This document shows positions 52,031 to 62,777 of a DNA stretch of 64,000 bases, one piece after another. Position 1 is the stretch's first letter; every line of letters begins with the position of its first letter. The notes below the pieces were generated by a model. It ran no database searches and was not told the DNA's origin. It saw nothing but the letters and a program-made list of their open reading frames with translations. Source of the stretch: Chaetoceros tenuissimus (lineage: Eukaryota; Bacillariophyta; Thalassiosirophyceae; Chaetocerotales; Chaetocerotaceae); the NCBI GenBank assembly GCA_021927905.1, contig BLLK01000022.1, forward strand, positions 620,001 to 684,000, read 5' to 3'. The translations under genes and the position numbers were made by a program.

Positions 52031-55000
52031 ATGGAAAGTTTTCCTAAAGAACTTCCTTATGGGCAAAATGGTTCCAATAACGGTTCATGTTGGACGCTCT
52101 TTGATTCCTTTATATGCGAGGATGCAGATATTTCCAAGGATCCACCGAGTAATAACTCTAATACCATGAAATCTGTTTATTCAATTATGAGGAAAGCCTG
52201 TGATTGTATGCCCTATACGACTTCAAGTAGCGTTCCATCTTCGACCGATCCAGCCAAACTCAGAAAATATGATAATTGCCAGTTGTTTAAGAAATTTGAT
52301 TGCCAATATCCTGGTTGTTCGTTGAAATACGCTGCATTTAGGGTTAAAGGGGTTATTGCAATTTATACTCATGGACGACATGATCATAAGCCTCACACCT
52401 CTCGTCATGGTCTCAATCTTTGGATAAAACAATTGCTTTTGAAACAGCAAAGTCCAGACAATAGAAACCCGTGTATGTCCGTTTTTAATTATTTGAAAAA
52501 TATAGAGCGATGCACTGATCCTGAGGAAGCAAGTAGACATAACAAAACTCATCTTCTTCATGGCGTCGTTGTGAATGAAACCTTGAAGAGACAAATTGAT
52601 CAAGCTTGGAATACTTTGAAGAATGATCCAAAGTGGCGTATTAACGTTTCAAATGTCTGTTTGAAAATTGGTAGTTCAATGGAGTCGCTTATTAATTACA
52701 TAAACTCAGATGGTCGAAAAATGGAAGTTGACAAATTTGCCTCTATTACCTCAAAGGAATTAGAAGAAATGAGTAAGGAAGAACTGGATAAGATAATTAT
52801 TTTGGACACTGACATCGGAGAAAACGAGGATCATAGCTACAAATATATTATTTGGTCAACAAAGCGAAATTTAATCATTATCGATGATATCATTGAGATG
52901 TCGAAGACAAGACTTGTTGGGATACAATTCGAGTCTGATTTTGCTCATGATATTGTTAACAGCTATCAAGTTGGTAATCTTGGTGTATCAGATCTTTCAA
53001 AACGATACCATGCTCTAATATGGGCCATCTCAGTTACCGAAAATCAAACTGTTGCTTCGAAGATGACTAAGCTTATAGTTACAATTTTGAAGAAGCGTAG
53101 GCATATTCCTCACAAAAAGCCTTTCGGAAAAAGCTGCATGACAAGAGACAAGGAATTATCAGATGGGTCGCTAGCTCTCAAGGCGGCAGTTGAGAAAACC
53201 GATGGTGTTGATCATGCTCTATGTTTGTCGCATATGCTAAGATGTAATTATTCGAAAAGTGGAAAGGGTCATGGAAGGTACGTCGCACTGCTGTATACAC
53301 ACACTCTAACATTACATCAAGCATTGACTAATACTTTACATTTTTAAAGTGGAACAAAAGGTAGCTGCCTTAGATATCTTAAAAGTAAAGGTGTTCGCGA
53401 AGAAGACATTGGTACAATTTGTGCCGTATTTCTTTTGATTAGATTCATATCAACTGAAATGGAATGGAAACAGCTACGCCCTCTATGGGAAAGAGAGTGT
53501 ATGGAACTTTTACAATACCTTGATTCGAAATTAGAAGAGGTAATGGATCATCTATTTGGTCATTACTTTGCCTTTGACCTCAAATGGGCATACATTCATG
53601 AAGACGGTGAAGTGCATTCAACAAACGGATTAGAGAAGGGATGGGATGTTCTCCGTGGTGAGGTCGACCATTTACAAAAAAACGATCTGCTCACCAAGAA
53701 TGATTCCAGACTTTCATCGCTACTAACTGCTACCTCCCAATGGAATCATAGATTGCACAATAAACCCTTTGTCAAAGCTCCATTGCAGCATAAATGCGAT
53801 TGGGACGCGATCAACGAATTTCGTTTGGAATTCCCATTCGAACTGTGTCTGTCGGTGTGTTACTCACTTGACTCTCAAGAATTAGTGACTTCATTCGAAG
53901 TCGATGACGATAGACATTCCTATGTGTTCTATTTCCCTTCCGAAGCTATCATTGAACGCTGTCGTTCAGCTATTGATCAAAAGACTAACCCGATGAAATC
54001 GCATAGACCTTCAAGAAACCAAGCAACGATTACCAGGGTGTCATTTGATAACAATACAGGAGTTCAAGTAGCATTTCAAGATACTGTCAACCAAGCTCTT
54101 TATCGTAAGTCAAGCTCTTTCATATTTTATTACCTCATATTCATTCTTATAGTAGACTCACTTTTGCATCTAGATGAACATCCCTATGTTGAACCGTCTG
54201 AGGATACTTTTGAGTACATCTCACGAAGAATTTTTCGTGTGAAAAAAAACTTTATATCTAAGAGACTTACTGTCATACGGAACAATCTCAAGCAAGATGT
54301 AACCGCTGGAAGATATGAGCCTACAGAAGCAAATGAAAAGGAAAGCTTAATTGAAATACTAAACAATATGACTGATTTCTTATAGTAGACTCACTTTTGC
54401 ATCTAGATGAACATCCCTATGTTGAACCGTCTGAGGATACTTTTGAGTACATCTCACGAAGAATTTTTCGTGTGAAAAAAAACTTTATATCTAAGAGACT
54501 TACTGTCATACGGAACAATCTCAAGCAAGATGTAACCGCTGGAAGATATGAGCCTACAGAAGCAAATGAAAAGGAAAGCTTAATTGAAATACTAAACAAT
54601 ATGACTGATTTCTTATAGTAGACTCACTTTTGCATCTAGATGAACATCCCTATGTTGAACCGTCTGAGGATACTTTTGAGTACATCTCACGAAGAATTTT
54701 TCGTGTGAAAAAAAACTTTATATCTAAGAGACTTACTGTCATACGGAACAATCTCAAGCAAGATGTAACCGCTGGAAGATATGAGCCTACAGAAGCAAAT
54801 GAAAAGGAAAGCTTAATTGAAATACTAAACAATATGACTGATGAAAAGTTATATACGACGACCTTAAAGGAAATTAGGAACATTAAACTTTCGGATGAAG
54901 AATCAGATTCCACTGCGGAATTATCAATACAAACAGCAAGTTCTCATGTCAACAGTACAAGTCATACTTTACATTGTCGTGATATGGAAGAACGCAACAG

Positions 55001-56186
55001 ACATGGCTTTTCCGAGAAATGGAACGAGAAATCCCCTTCCCAACCGACTCCAAAGAAGGTAGATAAAAAAAAGACTCCTTCTAGAGCCTCGAACGAGAAT
55101 GGTAGTAATTCTCTACATTACATTCAAGGACAGACAAATGGCAACTTTTGCAGGACCTATTTTAAACGATGGAAAGGAAGAATATTTGTCAGATGCACAT
55201 GTGACGAGCATCGCATTGATGGAACCTGCTGGCATGAGAAATTTGTTGCATTAATTTTTGGTAAAAGGTATCCTCCACCAGAATGTGTTGGTCAAGATGA
55301 AGCTAAAGGTTGGGCTGACATCAGGGATGAGCTCATTTCTCTTTTGAAAGAGAAAAATATTATTTTCAATGGCAGAGGGAAAGATTGTTCATCCAAGCCT
55401 CCAAAAACTGACCCGTTTGAGCGTACAGAGGAGGAAGTACGAATGTCATTGAACCTTGTTTCCCAAAATGCAAACATTACTGATTCACCTGAAAGCATGG
55501 ATCATTCCTCCTACTCCAAGTCTAACGTGGACGACCTCCACAACAAGTCAACAGAGGAATTACAGCAACTACTTGATTTGAAAATTATGCAATATAACCT
55601 TGCAAAAAAAGGTTATAATAAGTCTACAGAAGGAAAAGATGAAGATGACCAAAAGAGACAAGAGATGATTCGTAAGATTCGTAGTTATGAGGTTGGAATA
55701 CCTCCAACGGAGTCCGCATCAATTGATAGCCTTCGTAATGTCCATGAGTCTCTGGGTACCTCAAGCAACGTACCTCAAGTAATGGAGACTGATATCTACC
55801 ATGCTTCTATTGGTATCCTTCCAAACGTACCTGGGCCACAGCTTGGATCGAACAACCTTCAAAATGCATCGAACTTTCAGTTTAATTCAATTCACATGCC
55901 TCAAGTACAAAATGGTACATTTGGCGTACCTCAGGCACAGTTTCCACCTCACGGGATTTATGGATCACATAACAATTTCAACAGACAATTTCATGGCAAT
56001 TTGTACAATATGCAATTTCCTTCACAACCAACGACTGTAATCCAACCATACCCACAACCATTTAATCTTTGTATTCAAAACCATTTTGTACAACCACAGA
56101 ATGGAATAGCTGGGAACAGTGAGATAAATAATACAAGTGAATCTCATGACGAAACAGCAACTAAGACGGACAAGAACACTAAGTAA
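52031..56186 (+). CDS. MULE-like (Mutator family) transposase with N-terminal zinc finger and SWIM domain
   Basis: Exons 52031-53277, 53350-54104 and 54619-56186 give 1189 residues. The N-terminal Cys/His finger (about 80-125: CQLFKKFDCQYPGCSLKYAA, HGRHDHKPH) resembles FLYWCH/WRKY-GCM1 DNA-binding modules. The transposase core has FESDFAHDIVNSY, the second Asp in TRDKELSDGSLALKAAV, and CLSHMLRC. A SWIM finger (CTCDEHRIDGTCWHEK, near residue 860) and a Gln/Asn/Pro-rich tail follow. The full-length frame requires the third of three identical splice acceptors (54618); the first two lead to stops. Terminal inverted repeats were not found by eye. Confidence 0.7.
54144..54842 (+). repeat. Perfect tandem triplication, 233-bp unit, inside the transposase gene
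   Basis: Units 54144-54376, 54377-54609 and 54610-54842 look identical. Each begins TTCTTATAG (intron end) and finishes ATGACTGAT. The period is not a multiple of three, so each internal junction creates a stop right after the acceptor (TTC TTA TAG). Confidence 0.93.
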
Positions 56187-56289
56187 TAAGAGAGAACAAT
56201 ATCTTTAACGTGAAAATCTAACTTGTATACAATTTCTTACATACACCTACCTCTACTTGGTACATCAAACAATGACTAAAGTAGTAGCC

Positions 56290-58740
56290 ATGCCTTGATT
56301 TACTTCGTACTTCATACAAAATAGGCAAATAAGTATTACCTCGATCTACTTCGTAGTCCGTAGGAAATATGTAAGTACGAAACAATTGGAGTAATCGCGT
56401 ATGCAGAAGAGTCGCTTCGCCTTGCGAGAGGAGAAGGATGATTGCTGTGATGCCTTGATCTACTTCGTCGTCCGTAGGAAATAAATAGTAGTACTTTGGT
56501 CAACTTCGTAGTCCGTAGGCAAAAGGTTAGTGTAGTCTTACTTCAATCTGTTTCATAGTCCGTATGCAGAGGAGAAGTAAGAAGGTACTCAAGTAATGAA
56601 CGAGGTTGAAGTGTACTTCGTCTTGCGAAAAGAGTTCGAGGATTATAGTAATACTTCGAAGAAATTCGCAGTCCGTAGATAATAGAAAGTGAGAAGAAGT
56701 AGTGAACGAGATTGAAGTATAGCTTCTTGTTGTAAAAGAGAAAGAGGATGATAGTAATGCCTTGAATAAAATCGCATGTCGTAGACAAAAGGAAAGTAAG
56801 AAGCTACTCAAATACTTTGAATAAAGTATAAGAGTAGCTTCTCATATACCTTGATCTGTTTCGTAGTCTGTATACAGAGGAGAAGTAAGAAGGTACTCAA
56901 GTAATGAAAGAGGTTGAAGTGTAGCTTCTTGTTGATTTTCTTCGTATTCCAAAGTAAGAAGCTACTCAGGCAGAGGCCGAGGTAGATGATTCTCAACGTC
57001 TTGTCAAATAGAATGATGATAGCAGTTATACCTCGAAGTAGATCGTAGACCGTAGGTAATAGAGAATTAAGAAGGTACTTGAGTAGTGGCAGAGAGAAGA
57101 TTGCTTTTATACCTCGAAGTAGATCGTAGACCGTAGGTAATAGAGAATTAAGAAGGTACTTGAGTAGTGGCAGAGAGAATAAAATCGCTTCATCTACAAA
57201 AAAGAGAATGATGATAGCAGTTATACCTTGAAGTAGATCGTAGTCCGTAGGCAAGATGTAAAGTAAGAAGGTACTTGTGTAGTGGCAGAGAGAGTACAAT
57301 CGCTTCATCTATTAAAAAGAAAATGATGATAGCAGATATACCTCGCTGTAGATCGTAGTCCGTATGCAAAGTAGTAGTAAGAAGGTACTTGAGCAGTGGC
57401 AGAGGTAGAGAAGTCGCTTCATCTATTAAAAAGAAAATGATGATTGCAGTTATACCTCGATGTAGATTGTAGCACGTAGATAATAGAGAAGGAATAAAGA
57501 AGGAAGAAGGTACTTGAGTAATGGCAGAGGTAAAGAAGTCGCTTCATCTACCGAAAAAAAGGTAATTGAGTAATGGCAGAGGTAGAGAAGTCGCTTCATC
57601 TACCGAAAAGAAAGGTACTTGAGTAAAGATAGACGTAGAGAAGTCACTTCATTAAATGATGGTTGTAGTCATACCTCGATGTAGATCGTAGTCCGTAGGC
57701 AATAGTGAAATAAGAAGGTCTTTGGGTACTGGCAGAGGTAGAGAAGTCGCTTCATCAACCGAAAAGAGAATGATGATTGCAGTTATACCTCGATGTAGAT
57801 CGTAGTCCGTAATAGAAAGGTAACGTGAATAGGTACTTGAGTAGTGGTAGAGGTAATGAAGTCGCTTCATATACCTAAATGGAAATGATGGTTGCAGTTA
57901 TACCTCGATGTAGATCGTAGTCCGTACGCAAGAGGTAAAGAAAGAAGGTACTTGTTTTGTGGCAGAGGTAGAGAAGTCGCTTCATCTACCAAAAAGAAAA
58001 TGATAATTGCAGTTATACCTCGATGTAGATCGTAGTCCGTAGTAGAAAGGTAAAGTGAGTAGGTACTTGTGTAGTGGCAGAGAGAGTACAATCGCTTCAT
58101 TTACCTAAATGGAAATGATGATAGCAGATATACCTCGCTGTAGATCGTAGTCCGTATGCAAAGTAGTAGTAAGAAGGTACTTGAGTAATGGCAGAGGTAG
58201 AGAAATCACTTCATCTATCAAAAAGAGAATGATAACTGTAGTTATACCTTGATGTAGATCGTAGTCCGTAGGTAATAGAGAATGAAAGAAGGTACTTTTG
58301 TAATGATAGAGGTAGAGAAGTCGTTTCATCTACCGAAAGGAGAATGATGATTGCAGTTATACCTCGATGTAGATCGTAGCACGTAGGTAATAGAGAATGA
58401 AAGAAGGTACTTGAGTAATGATAGAGGTACAGAAGTCGTTTCATTTACTGAAAAGAGAATGATGATTGCAGTTATACCTCGATGTAGATCGTAGTCCTTA
58501 TGCTATGGAACTTGTTTCAAAAAGAGAAAGAAGATTGAAGTAATACTGCATTTATTTCGAAGGAAATGGGCAATAGGTAAGACAGAAAATACTCAAGTAA
58601 TGAATGAGGTCGAGGAATCTCTTCTTGTAGTAATTTCAAAAGAGGATTGTAGTCATACCTCAATTTACTTCGAAGTCTTTAGATAATAGAATAATAACAA
58701 GCTTCTCAAGTAATGAATGAGGTTGAAGAGTCACTTCTCT
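56290..58740. repeat. Tandem satellite array, 114-115-bp period
   Basis: Repeats of ACCTCGATGTAGATCGTAG with CCGTAGGCAATAG, GAAGGTACTTGAGTA, TGGCAGAGGTAGAGAAGTCG and CTTCATCTACC. Anchor positions at 57674, 57788, 57903, 58018, 58133, 58247, 58362 and 58477 give spacings of 114-115 bp. The left part (56290-57020) and the right end (58540-58740) are more diverged and irregular. The minus strand shows chains of 72-77-codon frames starting MKRL, produced by the repeat, not separate genes. Confidence 0.88.
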
Positions 58741-58903
58741 TTATGAATAGTAAAGGCTGAACATGGCCTGTCACGAAGGTGTTTGATATCTACATTCATA
58801 AGTTATGGTTTGTGTTGCGTTATAATTAAAGGTACTACTTCGTTTGGTAAATATTTCACGCGATAAAAGTCAAACTTCCGATTGCTGTAGAATGGATAAG
58901 AAT

Positions 58904-60037
58904 TCATACAGCATAGTGTTCCCTGATTGATTTTTTGGTTTTGTATTGAGATACACAAGCTTGAGATACGTACTGTCTATATGCTGGGAACTGGATTGCA
59001 TTCCCGATGCGTGTAAAGCGTAGAGTATTCTGATTATCATGAGCAATCATCATTAAGAGTTCGAAGGAGCCCGGTGGACAAGAATACAAACTCGCAAGCT
59101 TTTTTGTATGCAATCGGATCAAATCGCTATCATACGAGATTTCATACTTCGAAGGAATGGCTTCCCAAACAATTGTTTTGGAACTGAGAACTGCTTTTAC
59201 TTTCCTGACAGTGTCCACTTTGAAAAGAGTACTATCACCTCTTGCAGAAAATGTGCTAATAGAGTTGGTAGCAAGAAAGCCTTGGTAGGTGTCGACGATA
59301 AGATTGTATTGAAGTTTCACAAACTCATGTTTGGTAAGAACACTTCTATGAACACGTAAACCTTCAGAAGTAGGAAAGATGTGCAAATGAGCATTGGAGT
59401 AATAATAAGCATCGGAAGGCAATTCGAGATATCTATTATCGTTTTGAGCACGAAGATTGAAGTCACCAGGGGAAGAGGCATCGAGGTTGGGAACATTCAA
59501 AGCTTTGAGGTAGTTGCGGTGTTGTTCAAATGTCATGATATTGATATTGGTACCACGTGGTTGTCTCTGTGGAGTAATGATGGCATTGACATTTGTAGGA
59601 GTCACTACTGGTTGCGGAGGCGCATTCAAAACTTGATTCAATACATCTTTGGTTTCTTCAAGTTCTTTAAGATTTCGTCTTTCTCGAGCCTCAAGAGAAA
59701 GTATGTGATCAGTCAATGTTGCATTTCTATGAACCTCTCTATGAACGACATCAGTCAATCTTTCGATCTCGTTCTTGGATGCTTCATTGACTCCTTCCAA
59801 ATATTGGTTACGACGCTCGATACGATTGTGGTCTCCTTGTAGTTCACGATGATTAGTACATAGAAGCTCATGTTGACAGCGCAATGCAGTAGTTTCATTG
59901 TAAAAATAGTCAGCTCTCTTGGACTCTGCATTAGATACATTGATCATGGGCTTAGCAGTATAACCATCGGCATTTGGGATGAGGAGATGATCGCCCTGGT
60001 ACACATGACCATCTCTGTAACGAAGGTCGGACGACAT
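58904..60037 (-). CDS. Unrecognised coiled-coil protein in the mobile-element island
   Basis: Single exon, 377 residues from the ATG at 60037 (MSSDLRYRDG); an in-frame ATG at 60091 would add 18 mostly hydrophobic residues. Residues about 60-145 form a charged coiled coil (NRIERRNQYLEGVNEASKNE, SLEARERRNLKELEETKDVL), then a Pro/Gln linker (PPQPVVTPTN), then about 210 residues of mixed structure (FEQHRNYLKALNVPNLDASS, FELLMMIAHDNQ). No catalytic motif is seen. It lies between the satellite and the TRIM element and could be cargo, a degenerate element gene, or a host gene. Confidence 0.55.
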   Translation of the reverse strand: MSSDLRYRDGHVYQGDHLLIPNADGYTAKPMINVSNAESKRADYFYNETTALRCQHELLCTNHRELQGDHNRIERRNQYLEGVNEASKNEIERLTDVVHREVHRNATLTDHILSLEARERRNLKELEETKDVLNQVLNAPPQPVVTPTNVNAIITPQRQPRGTNINIMTFEQHRNYLKALNVPNLDASSPGDFNLRAQNDNRYLELPSDAYYYSNAHLHIFPTSEGLRVHRSVLTKHEFVKLQYNLIVDTYQGFLATNSISTFSARGDSTLFKVDTVRKVKAVLSSKTIVWEAIPSKYEISYDSDLIRLHTKKLASLYSCPPGSFELLMMIAHDNQNTLRFTRIGNAIQFPAYRQYVSQACVSQYKTKKSIREHYAV

Positions 60038-60091
60038 GATATTCTTATTCGATAAAAAAGATTTTATGATACGAAGAATGAACATGATCAT

Positions 60092-60667
60092 CCCATCCTA
60101 AAAAGCATCATCGTGGATATTCTTCCATGACTATAACTCCTAGGAGTATTGGAAGGAGTTTTATCAAATGAATATCGGAGTATGGAAGGTATTCGTTGTC
60201 ATTTTCTCTTTATTATGAGAAATGAAACGTGTAAAGCATTAGTAAAAACTGTGATGTACTCCATTTCTTCTTCACCGTGAAAGGGAGGCTCTTTCAGCGA
60301 TAAATGACACCTTTTGTTTGACTAAAGTAGATGTTTATTGACACTAGCGTGGACTCCGACGTGGAACTACATCACGTTACGGGAATAGATTTTTGAACCT
60401 GTTTATTAGGCTAAATTTGTATAAATGCTGAGAAAAGGGTCGATAAATTTAGCTACAAGAAAAATGGACAATATCTTCTACTGGTCCATCTACTTACAGT
60501 ACATACGTACGTACGTATTGACACTCATGATGCCACGGGCGAAGGTCAGACTCATGCATCGAGGTATTTTGGAAAAATCCAATGACGGACTAAAGTGTCA
60601 GAGTGTCAGATTGTGGACAACTGGACTAAACAGATGGGAAGAAGAAAGATATGTTTGCACAAGAAGA
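60092..60667. other. Spacer with TACGTACGTACGTA (60504-60517)
   Basis: Palindrome tract of 14 bp. Without the 680-bp insertion downstream (element plus one target copy) it would lie about 264 bp before the start at 61461, similar to its spacing in front of other genes. Confidence 0.45.
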
Positions 60668-60672
60668 GGACC

Positions 60673-60816
60673 TGTTGATGTGCGCGCCACGCGCACTCAT
60701 CTTTCCACGAGAAGCATCGCATTTCCACCAGATAATCATCACTCGCATAGCACATAATATTATCTAGTTCCCTTTTTGCACATCTTGTTCACACTACCGT
60801 AGTTACTGTTTCAGTA
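60673..60816. repeat. Left terminal repeat of TRIM-like element
   Basis: Contains a hairpin GTGCGCG-CCA-CGCGCAC at 60680-60696 near its start. Confidence 0.82.
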
Positions 60817-61203
60817 GAACTAGATAATACTTGTGGGACAGTTATTATTGGTAGACGAGTTGTTGCTAGATTAGGTAGCGCCTATCGTTGAGAAGATTGG
60901 TACAGATATATGTTATCCGGTCCTCAGTCCGACAACTGAAATCCCTTCGCCACTCTAGATATCTTGATCACATCCAGCACCGGCACCAGACCCTCTGCTC
61001 GAGTTCCTAGACAGCCTCTAGTCCGAACCTCTCTATACATGCAGCATCAGCTCCTAGGGTGAATTGATTCAGACCAGTTTGCACCAGTTCCTAGGGTGAA
61101 GGTTACCGTGGTTTCTCACTCTGTTCATCGAGTCTTCCACTGACATTTTTGCTTTTAATGGCTCGCAGCACCATAGCCATAGACCGCTTCTCGTGCTAGG
61201 GTG

Positions 61204-61347
61204 TGTTGATGTGCGCGCCACGCGCACTCATCTTTCCACGAGAAGCATCGCATTTCCACCAGATAATCATCACTCGCATAGCACATAATATTATCTAGTT
61301 CCCTTTTTGCACATCTTGTTCACACTACCGTAGTTACTGTTTCAGTA
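61204..61347. repeat. Right terminal repeat of TRIM-like element
   Basis: Identical to the left repeat by eye, with the same hairpin at 61211-61227. It ends 114 bp before the start codon of the phosphatase-fold gene, so it may act as its new proximal promoter or 5' UTR. Confidence 0.82.
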
Positions 61348-61460
61348 GGACCACAGCGACGCGAATATACAAAACATTGAAGGAGAATCTTACGAATATT
61401 ATTTCATCTGTCAACAAGACCACAAGACCTAGTCCTCGAGACAACTAGCAATTCAAAGAC

Positions 61461-62777
61461 ATGGGAGAATTCACAGAACAAGAGTGGGAACAAATATTCT
61501 CAGAAATGGAAGCCAATCCAGATTTGTATGGTCTGCCTGAGGTATGTTATGTCAGCTGTACTTCAACAATATCCGCGAGATAGCTACTAAGCGAATTGAA
61601 ATTGTATCTTTGTTCAATTGAAGTCGAAGAACTTTTTCTCACCATATCATAATTTCAATGACAGAGAGTACCAGGTTCTATTCTCCTTGCCAGTTTCAAT
61701 ATTAGGAAACTGGGCAATCCAGATAAAAGAAGTGCTATGACCTGGAAATTTCTTGGAGAAGCCATCAGAAACTTTGATATTATAGCAGTTCAAGAATGTA
61801 TGGATGATATGGATGGCCTACTTCGCCTCATGAAAGAGCTTGAAGGCTTCAAATTCATATCTTCTGATAAGACAGGCGTTTTCCCAGGCGACAATGGCCT
61901 CGCTGAAAGATTAGTTTTCATATATAGAATTGCTACTGTTGAATTAGGAGAGGTGATTTCAGACATTACTTATGATCGAAGCAAAGTTTCCCAATTAATC
62001 CACGACAATATGGATTCACTTATAGAAGCTAAAGAAAAATATGATCGAGCACTGACGGACTATGAAAGAAAACGTAGAAGAACAAAACCAAAGTTTGACT
62101 TGCCTATCTTTCTATCCTTTATTCGCCAACCCTTTTGCTCAAGTTTTAAAGCTGGGATTGGATACGAAGACTACGAACCATACTGCTTCATGGCCATTAA
62201 CGCTCACTTAATCTTTGGCTCTAAAAAAGATCGTTGGCGCGAATTCGAGGCTCTCATGACATGGATAAAAGGGCGTGTTGAGAATCGTGAGAAAATGTAT
62301 CATCCTTCTTTTATTCTTCTTGGTGACCTAAATTTGGACTTCGATGATCCAGATAAAGATATAAAGAAAATGGAAAACTTGATGAAAAAATTGGATGTAG
62401 AATCAATGAAGGAAGTGCATGTAAACTTTCCTTTCCTAGATCCTCATCCAACTGAAAGTGAGCATTTCACCAGCAATATAAGACTTTCTCAAAGGTATGA
62501 CCAGATTGGTCTTTTCTTTCACGACAATGATGGGTTAGGAAAAGGATTTCCGACACACAAAGAAAACAAGAGCTGTGGACAAGATAAGCAAGGTCCAGAC
62601 TACGGCGTCTTCAATTTCACCGAGCTCTTTGCAAAAGCCCTGACAGGAGAATCATTTTCCATGAAATCTTCGGTGAAACAAAGAGTATTTGCCAGAAGAT
62701 ATGAACATGAGGTTAGCGATCATATGCCTATCTGGTTGCGTCTCAAGCTAAAGAAAAGGACTAGTTCTTCGTCCTGA
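61461..62777 (+). CDS. Endonuclease/exonuclease/phosphatase-superfamily protein
   Basis: Two exons (61461-61541, 61665-62777) in phase 0, 397 residues. The fold is marked by ILLASFNIRKLG (metal-binding Asn), FDIIAVQEC (catalytic Glu), ILLGDLNLDFDD (Asp and Asn) and EVSDHMPIWLRL (SDH, terminal His), in the order of DNase I-like enzymes. FNIRKLG and VQEC wording is most like bacterial-type nucleases. An insertion of about 60 charged residues (EAKEKYDRALTDYERKRRRT) is present. The first exon (27 codons) has no targeting signal. Substrate (DNA, RNA or phospholipid) is not decided. It lies directly downstream of the TRIM insertion. Confidence 0.8.

Larger units (their letters stand above)
60673..61347. 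mobile_element. TRIM-like non-autonomous LTR element (675 bp)
   Basis: Two identical 144-bp direct repeats (60673-60816 and 61204-61347), starting TGTTGATG and ending TTTCAGTA, enclose 387 bp of non-coding DNA. GGACC flanks both sides (60668-60672 and 61348-61352), a 5-bp target duplication. There is no gag or pol, which fits a terminal-repeat retrotransposon in miniature. Identical repeats indicate recent insertion. The orientation and partner element are unknown; LTR sequence does not match the gypsy element above. Confidence 0.82.

Noticed and set aside
54397-54618. Independent 73-codon gene
   Set aside because: It is the middle copy of the 233-bp triplication.
57652-58444. Separate small genes on the minus strand of the satellite
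   Set aside because: Their products repeat with the 115-bp unit and are explained by the repeat.
56290-58740. CRISPR array
   Set aside because: No constant repeat/unique spacer alternation; whole 115-bp units are repeated and diverged in a eukaryotic context.
59381-59842. 153-codon plus-strand frame
   Set aside because: Lies antisense to the coiled-coil ORF and has no features of its own.
60425-60757. 110-codon frame running into the TRIM-like element
   Set aside because: It crosses the target-site duplication and left repeat, so it is a chance fusion.
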